DNA of 64,000 nucleotides from Cyprinodon diabolis. Lineage: Eukaryota > Chordata > Actinopteri > Cyprinodontiformes > Cyprinodontidae. Numbering within the stretch: position 1 is the first letter of the stretch; each line of letters begins with the position of its first letter. The position numbers and the translations under genes are program-made. This document shows, piece by piece, positions 56,401 through 64,000 of the stretch. The notes below the pieces were generated by a model. It was not told where the DNA came from. It ran no database searches and saw only the letters and a list, made by a program, of their open reading frames with translations. The stretch is from NCBI GenBank assembly GCA_030533445.1, contig CM060064.1, positions 23,345,126-23,409,125 of the forward strand, read 5' to 3'.

Positions 56401-59400
56401 TGTTGTTAGGATGGTCACATTATTGAGTGGTGCTGTTGTTGTCTTTGTTGCCATTATTTCTGTTCTGTTGGCATCAATACTGGTGGGAGGTGAAACAATC
56501 CCAGTATGATTAGACATAGTAATTCCAGTGACATTTGATGTTGCTGATGTTGTAACATTTAAGGATGGCTGTGTAGGTGTTGGTGCTGACATCTCTGTCC
56601 TTGTACTTTTTAGCTCAGTTCTGACAGACTGTGTGACATTCTGAGTGGTGTTTGATGTAGTCACTCCAGTGGCAGTTGTTGTTGTTGTTAGGTTGGTGAC
56701 ATAATTGAGTGGTACTGTTGCCGTCTTTGTTGGCAATATTTCTGTTGTGTTGGCCTTAATACTGGTGGGAGGTGTAACAATCCCAGTGTGATTAGATGTA
56801 TTAATTCTGGTGACATTTGATGTTGCCAATGTTGTAACATTTAAGGAGGGCTGCATTGGTGACAGTATTGGCATTTTTGTCCTTGTACTGTTTAGTTCAG
56901 TGCTGACAGAATGTGTGACAATCTGAGTGGTGTTTGATGTAGTCAGTCCAGTGGCAGTTGTTGTTGTTAGGATGGTCACATTATTGAGTGGTGCTGTTGT
57001 TGTCTTTGTTGCCATTATTTCTGTTCTGTTGGCATCAATACTGGTGGGAGGTGAAACAATCCCAGTATGATTAGACATAGTAATTCCAGTGACATTTGAT
57101 GTTGCTGATGTTGTAACATTTAAGGATGGCTGTGTAGGTGTTGGTGCTGACATCTCTGTCCTTGTACTTTTTAGCTCAGTGCTGACAGAATGTGTGACAA
57201 TCTGAGTGGTGTTTGATGTAGTCAGTCCAGTGGCAGTTGTTGTTGTTAGGTTGGTCAAATTATTGAGTGGTGCTGTTGTTGTCTTTGTTGCCATTATTTC
57301 TGTTCTGTTGGCATCAATACTGGTGGGAGGTGAAACAATCCCAGTATGATTAGACATAGTAATTCCAGTGACATTTGATGTTGCTGATGTTGTAACATTT
57401 AAGGATGGCTGTGTTGGTGTCAGTTTTGACATTTCTGTCCTTGTAGTTTTTAGCTCAGTGCTGACAGAATGTGTGACATTCTGAGTGATGTTTGATGTAG
57501 TCACTCCAGTGGCAGTTGTTGTTGTTAGGTTGGTGACATTATTGAGTGGTACTGTTGCTGTCTTTGTTGGCAATATTTCTGTTCTGTTGGCATTAATACT
57601 GGTGGGAGGTGAAACAATCCCAGAGTGATTAGACGTATTAATTCCGGTGACATTTGATGTTGCCGATGTAACATTTAAGGATGGGTGTGTTGCTGTCAGT
57701 GTTGACATATCTGTCCTTGGACTTTTTAGCTCAGTGCTGACAGAATGTGTGACCATCTGAGTGGTGTTTGATGTAGTAAGTCCAGTGGCAGTTGTTGTTG
57801 TTAGGTTAGTCACATTATTGAGTGGTACTGTTGGTGTCGTCGTTGGCAATATTTTTGTTCTGTTGGCGTTAATACTGGTGAGAGGTGAAACAATCCCAGT
57901 GTGATTAGATGTAGTAATTCCAGTGACATTTGATGTTGCCAATGTTGTAACATTTAAGGTTGGCTGCGTTGGTTTCGGTGTTGGCATTTTTGTCCTTGTA
58001 CTGTTTAGTTCAGTGCTGAAAGAATGTGTGACAATCTGAGTGGTGTTTGATGTAGTCAGTCCAGTGGCAGTTGTTGTTGTTAGGTTGGTCACATTATTGA
58101 GTGGTGCTGTTGTTGTCTTTGTTGCCATTATTTCTGTTCTGTTGGCATCAATACTGGTGGGAGGTGAAACAATCCCAGTATGATTAGACATAGTAATTCC
58201 AGTGACATTTGATGTTGCTGATGTTGTAACATTTAAGGATGGCTCTGTAGGTGTTGGTGCTGACATCTCTGTCCTTGTACTTTTTAGCTCAATGCTGACA
58301 GAATGTGTGACAATCTGAGTGGTGTTTGATGTAGTCAGTCCAGTGGCCATTGTTGTTGTTAGGTTGGTGACATAATTGAGTGGTACTGTTGCCGTCTTTG
58401 TTGGCAATATTTCTGTTGTGTTGGCCTTAATACTGGTGGGAGGTGTAACAATCCCAGTGTGATTAGATGTAATAATTCCAGTGACATTTGATGTTGCTGA
58501 TGTTGTAACATTTAAGGGTGGCTGTGTTGGTGTCAGTGTTGACATTTCTGTCCTTGTACTTTTTAGCTCAGTGCTGACAGAATGTGTGACATTCTGAGTG
58601 ATGTTTGATGTAGTCACTCCAGTGGCAGTTGTTGTTGTTAGGTTGGTGACATTATTGAGTGGTACTGTTGCTGTCTTTGTTGGCAATATTTCTGTTCTGT
58701 TGGCATTAATACTGGTGGGAGGTGAAACAATCCCAGAGTGATTAGACGTATTAATTCCGGTGACATTTGATGTTGCCGATGTAACATTTAAGGATTGCTT
58801 CGTTGGTGACAGTGTTGGCATTTCTGTCCTTGTACTGTTTAGTTCAGTGCTGACAGAATGTGTGACAATCTGAGTGGTGTTTGATGTAGTCAGTCCAGTG
58901 GCCATTGTTGTTGTTAGTTTGGTGACATTATTGAGTGGTGCTGTTGGTGTCTGTGTTGGCAATATTTCTGTTATGTTGGTCTCAATACTGGTGGGAGGTG
59001 AAACTATCCCAGTGTGATTAGATGTAATAATTCCAGTGACATTTGATGTTGCCGATGTTGTAACATCTAATGATGGCTGTGTTGCTGTCAGTGTTGACAC
59101 TTCTGTCCTTGTACTTTTTAGCTCAGTGCTGAAAGACTGTGTGACAATCTGAGTGGTGTTTGATGTAGTCAGTCCAGTGGCTATTGTTGTTGTTAGGTTA
59201 GTCACATTATTGAGTGGTGCTGTTGCCGTCTTTGTTGGCAATATTTCTGTTCTGTTGGCGTTAATACTGGTGGGAGGTGAAACTATCCCAGTGTGATTAG
59301 ATGTAATAATTCCAGTGACATTTGATGTTGCCGATGTTGTAACATCTAATGATGGCTGTGTTGCTGTCAGTGTTGACACTTCTTTCCTTGTACTTTTTAG

Positions 59401-62400
59401 CTCAGTGCTGAAAGACTTTGTGACAATCTGAGTGGTGTTTGATGTAGTCACTCCAGTGGCAGTTGTTGTTGTTAGGTTGGTGACATTGAGTGGTACTGTT
59501 GCCATCTTTATTGGCAATATTTCTGTTGTGTTGGCCTCAATACTGGTGGGAGGTGAAACAATCCCAGTGTGATTAGATGTAATAATTCCAGTGACATTTG
59601 ATGCTGCCGATGTTGTAACATTTAAGGATGGGTGTGTTGCTGTCAGTGTTGACATATCTGTCCTTGGACTTTTTAGCTCAGTGCTGACAGACTGTGTGAC
59701 AATCTGAATGGTGTTTGATGTAGTAAGTCCAGTGGCAGTTGTTGTTGTTAGGTTAGTCACATTATTGAGTGGTACTGTTGGTGTCGTCGTTGGCAATATT
59801 TTTGTTCTGTTGGCGTTAATACTGGTGAGAGGTGAAACAATCCCAGTGTGATTAAATGTAGCAATTCCAGTGACATTTGATGTTGCCAATGTTGTAACAT
59901 TTAAGGTTGGCTGCGTTGGTTTCGGTGTTGGCATTTTTGTCCTTGTACTGTTTAGTTCAGTGCTGAAAGAATGTGTGACAATCTGAGTGGTGTTTGATTT
60001 AGTCACTCCAGTGGCAGTTGTTGTTGTTAGGTTGGTGACATTATTGAGTGGTACTGTTGCCGTCTTTGTTGGCAATATTTCTTTTCTGTTGGCATTAATA
60101 CTGGTGGGAGGTGAAACTATCCCAGTGTGATTAGATGTAATAATTCCAGTGACATTTGATGTTGCCGATGTTGTAACATCTAATGATGGCTGTGTTGCTG
60201 TCAGTGTTGACATTTCCGTCCTTGTACTTTTTAGCTCAGTGCTGACAGACTGTGTGACAATCTGAGTGGTGTTTGATGTAGTCAGTCCAGTGGCTATTGT
60301 TGTTGTTAGGTTAGTCACATTATTGAGTGGTGCTGTTGGTGTCTTTGTTGTCCATATTTTTGTTCTGTTGGCGTTAATACTGGTGAGAGGTGAAACAATC
60401 CCAGTGTGATTATATGTAGTAATTCCAGTGACATGTGTTGTTGCCGATGTTGTAACATCTAATGATGGCTGTGTTGCTGTCAGTGTTGACATTTCTGTCC
60501 TTGTACTTTTTAGCTCAGTGCTGACAGACTGTGTGACAATCTGAGTGGTGTTTGATGTAGTCAGTCCAGTGGCTATTGTTGTTGTTAGGTTAGTCACATT
60601 ATTGAGTGGTACTGTTGCCGTCTTTGTTGGCAATATTTCTGTTCTGTTGGCGTTAATACTGGTGGGAGGTGAAGCAATCCCAGTGTGATTAGATGTAGTA
60701 ATTCCAGTGACATTTGATGTTGCTGATGTTGTAACATTTAAGGGTGGCTGTGTAGGTGTCGGTGTTGACATCTCTGTCCTTGTACTATTTAGCTCAGTGC
60801 TGACAGAATGTTTGACAATCTGAGTGGTGTTTGATGTAGTCACTCTAGTGGCAGTTGTTGTTGTTAGGTTGGTGACATTGAGTGGTACTGTTGCCATCTT
60901 TGTTGGCAATATTTCTGTTGTGTTGGCCTCAATACTGGTGGGAGGTGAAACAATCCCAGTGTGATTAGATGTAATAATTCCAGTGACATTTGATGTTGCC
61001 GATGTTGTTACATTTAAGGATGGCTGGGTTGCTGTCAGTGTTGACATTTCTGTCCGTGTACTATTAAGCTCAGTGCTGACAGAATGTGTGACAATCTGAG
61101 TGGTGTTTGATGTAGTCACTCCAGTGGCAGTTGTTGTTGTTAGGTTGGTGACATTGAGTGGTACTGTTGCCATCTTTGTTGGCAATATTTCTGTTGTGTT
61201 GGCCTCAATACTGGTGGGAGGTGAAACTATCCCAGTGTGATTAGATGTAATAATTCCAGTGACATTTGATGCTGCCGATGTTGTAACATTTAAGGATGGG
61301 TGTGTTGCTGTCAGTGTTGACATATCTGTCCTTGGACTTTTTAGCTCAGTGCTGACAGACTGTGTGACAATCTGAATGGTGTTTGATGTAGTAAGTCCAG
61401 TGGCAGTTGTTGTTGTTAGGTTAGTCACATTATTGAGTGGTACTGTTGGTGTCGTCGTTGACAATATTTTTGTTCTGTTGGCATTAATACTGGTGAGAGG
61501 TGAAACAATCCCAGTGTGATTAAATGTAGTAATTCCAGTGACATTTGATGTTGCTGATGTTGTAACATTTGAGGGTGGCGGTGTTGGTGTCAGTGTTGAC
61601 ATTTCTGTCCATGTACTTTTGAGCTCAGTGCTGACAGAACGTGTGACATTCTGAGTGGTGTTTGATGTAGTCACTCCAGTGGCAGTTGTTGTTGTTAGGT
61701 TGGTGACATTGAGTGGTACTGTTGCCATCTTTGTTGGCAATATTTCTGTTGTGTTGGCCTCAATACTGGTGGGAGGTGAAACAATCCCAGTGTGATTAGA
61801 TGTAATAATTCCAGTGACATTTGATGCTGCCGATGTTGTAACATTTAAGGATGGGTGTGTTGCTGTCAGTGTTGACATATCTGTCCTTGGACTTTTTAGC
61901 TCAGTGCTGACAGACTGTGTGACAATCTGAATGGTGTTTGATGTAGTAAGTCCAGTGGCAGTTGTTGTTGTTAGGTTAGTCACATTATTGAGTGGTACTG
62001 TTGGTGTCGTCGTTGACAATATGTTTGTTCTGTTGGCATTAATACTTTTTAGAGGTGAAACAATCCCAGTGTGATTAAATGTAGTAATTCCAGTGACATT
62101 TGATGTTGCTGATGTTGTAACATTTGAGGGTGGCGGTGTTGGTGTCAGTGTTGACATTTCTGTCCATGTACTTTTGAGCTCAGTGCTGACAGAACGTGTG
62201 ACATTCTGAGTGGTGTTTGATGTAGTCACTCCAGTGGCAGTTGTTGTTGTTAGGTTGGTGACATTATTGAGTGGTACTGTTGCCGTCTTTGTTGGCAATA
62301 TTTCTGTTCTGTTGGCATTAATACTGGTGGGAGGTGAAGCAATCCCAGTGTGATTAGATGTAATAATTCCAGTGACGTTTGATGTTGCAGATGTTGTAAC

Positions 62401-64000
62401 ATTTAAGGATGGCTGTGTTGGTGTCAGTGTTGACATTTCTGTCCTTGTACTTTTTAGCTCAGTGCTGACAGACTGTGTGACAATCTGAGAGGTGTTTGAT
62501 TTAGTCAGTCCAGTGGCCATTGTTGTTGTCAGGTTGGTGACATTATTGAGTGGTGCTGTTGGTGTTTGTGTTGGCAATATTTCTGTTCTGTTGGCCTCAA
62601 TACTGGTGGGAGGTGAAACAATCCCAGTGTGATTAGATGTAATAATTCCAGTGACGTTTGATGTTGCCGATGTTGTAACATTTAAGGATGGCTGCGTTGC
62701 TGTCAGTGTTGACATTTCTGTCCTTTTACTATTAAGCTCAGTGCTGACAGAATGTGTGACAATCTGAATGGTGTTTGATGTAGTAAGTCCAGTGGCAGTT
62801 GTTGTTGTTAGGTTAGTCACATTATTGAGTGGTACTGTTGGTGTCGTCGTTGGCAATATTTCTGTTCTGTTGGCGTTAATACTGGTGAGAGGTGAAACAA
62901 TCCCAGTGTAATTAAATGCAGTAATTCCAGTGACATTTGATGTTGCCGATGTTGTAACATTTAAGGATGGCTGCGTTGCTGTCAGTGTTGACATTTCTGT
63001 CCTTGTACTTTTTAGCTCAGTGCTGACAGACTGTGTGACAATCTGAGTGGTGTTTGATGTACTAAGTCCAGTGGCAGTTTTTGTTGTTAGGTTGGTCACA
63101 TTTTTGAGTGGTGCTGTTGATGTATTTGTTGCCAATATTTCTGTTCTGTTGGCATTAATACTGGTGGGAGGTGAAACAATCCCAGTATGATTACCCATAG
63201 TAATTCCAGTGACATTTGATGTTGCCGATGTTGTAACATTTAAAGATGGATGCGTTGCTGTCAGTGTTGACATTTCTGTCCTTGTACTTTTTAGCTCATT
63301 GCTGACAGAATGTGTGACAATCTGAGTGGTGCTTGATGTAGTGAGTCCAGTGGCAGTTGTTGTTGTTAGGTTGGTGACATTATTGAGTGGTACTGTTGCC
63401 GTCTTTGTTGGCAATATTTCTGTTCTGTTGTCGTTAATACTGGTGGGAGGTGAAACAATCCCAGTGTGATTAGATTTAGTAATTCCAGTGACATTTGATG
63501 TTGCATATGTTGTAACATTTAAGGTTGGCTGCATTGGTTTCAGTGTTGGCATTTCTGTTCTTGTACCTTTTAGCTCAGTGCTGACAGAATGTGTGACAAT
63601 CTGAGTGGTGTTTGATGTAGTGAGTCCAGTGCCAGTTGTTGTTGTTAGGAGGGTCACATTATTGAGTGGTACTGTTGGTGTCATTGTTGGCAATATTTCT
63701 GTTCTGTTGGCGTCAATACTGGTGGGAGGTGAAACAATCCCAGTATGATTAGATGTAGTAATTCCAGTGACATTTGATGTTGCTGATGTTGTAACATTTA
63801 AGGATGTCTGTGTTGGTGTCAGTGTTGGCGTTTCTGTCCCTGTACTTTTTAGCTCAGTGCTGACAGAATGTGTAACGATCTTAGTGGTGTTTGTTTTGGT
63901 CAGTCCAGGGGCAGTTATTGTTGTTAGGTTGGTAACATTTTGGAGAGGTGCTGTTGTTGTCTTAGCTGGCAGTATGGTAATTGTTTTGTTGGCCTTGTTG
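53445..64000 (-). CDS. Giant mucin-like exon: about 35 copies of a 93-residue Thr/Ser/Asn-rich repeat, open at the right edge
   Basis: A single minus-strand reading frame of about 3,518 codons runs without a stop from the right edge to a GTATGC donor at 53444. It continues through the ATG at 63693, which is an internal Met. Units of 93 residues (279 bp) contain landmarks such as PLNNVTNLTTTTATG, QIVTHSVSTELKSTRTEM, NVTTSATSNVTG and GIVSPPTSINANRTEI. The last 300 or so residues (53445-54340) are more diverged, single 46-residue monomers. No Cys was seen; Trp is very rare. About seven NxT/S sequons occur per unit, and Thr/Ser/Pro content is mucin-like. It splices to the C-type lectin-like exon at 53005-53369. 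Signal peptide and start lie beyond the window. No named homologue is recognised. Confidence 0.85.
54340..64000 (-). repeat. Coding higher-order tandem repeat, period about 276-279 bp
   Basis: The period was measured from recurring words such as GTTGGCAATATTTCTGTTCTG (plus strand), for example 57571 to 57847. Differences are multiples of 3: units missing NN are 90-92 residues and units with an extra Thr are 94. Each unit is a dimer of two related 46-47 residue monomers (PLNNVTNLT...TRTEM and PSLNVTTSA...NRTEI). Confidence 0.9.
56031..57152 (-). repeat. Recent 561-bp tandem duplication within the mucin array
   Basis: The two-unit block 56031-56591 is followed by a nearly identical block 56592-57152, sharing private variants such as the extra Thr codon, ACATAATTG for ACATTATTG, and AGGATGGTC for AGGTTGGTC. 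Elsewhere in the array neighbouring units differ by several percent. Confidence 0.85.

Noticed and set aside
54340..64000. CRISPR array or non-coding satellite DNA
   Set aside because: Units are contiguous, multiples of three, open in one frame throughout and joined by splice signals to a lectin exon. There are no short repeats with spacers.

Overview
The window is vertebrate nuclear DNA, almost certainly from a teleost fish. It is AT-rich, its genes are split into short exons with GT-AG introns, and its introns and intergenic DNA carry teleost-type repeats: Tc1, pogo and hAT elements, TTAA-flanked miniature elements, tRNA-like SINEs and LINE tails. All three protein genes I can support lie on the minus strand, so they read from the right edge towards the left. 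The species cannot be named from the sequence.

Left edge (1-1763): the 5' coding part of a tenascin-family gene. One large exon encodes a signal peptide, a long Ser/Thr/Lys-rich region with imperfect repeats of about 42 residues, and the tenascin coiled coil. The next exon encodes the first EGF-like repeat. From 1764 to about 8500 there is no other coding sequence, but there is a candidate promoter near 6.0 kb and a hAT transposon inserted in a SINE.

8.6-37.5 kb: a complete complement C4 gene. I reconstruct 41 coding exons that join in frame into about 1,681 residues, with a signal peptide, a beta-alpha furin site, an anaphylatoxin domain, a thioester site (GCLEQ), a catalytic His in the C4B-type position, a tyrosine-rich acidic stretch, an alpha-gamma furin site and a C-terminal C345C domain. 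The introns are swollen by mobile elements, including four TTAA-flanked miniature elements, a hAT element and a Tc1 remnant. A TATA-like box lies about 50 bp upstream of the start codon.

37.5-53.0 kb: a large intergenic region with no supported host gene. It holds LINE and SINE fragments, a long (TA)n tract, a broken and partly duplicated pogo transposase, and a hAT element with perfect target-site duplications.

53.0-64.0 kb: the 3' part of a giant mucin-like gene. One exon, open for more than 10.5 kb and running off the right edge, encodes about 35 copies of a 93-residue Thr/Ser/Asn-rich unit. The unit is itself a dimer of two related 46-residue monomers. The exon splices in phase to a last exon encoding a single C-type lectin-like domain. 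This coding higher-order repeat joined to a lectin domain is the most unusual object in the window.

The tenascin-C4 neighbourhood recalls the mammalian MHC class III region, where TNXB lies next to C4. C4 acts in plasma complement opsonisation, the tenascin in extracellular matrix, and the mucin-lectin is probably an extracellular glycoprotein. No shared operon-like control is implied.
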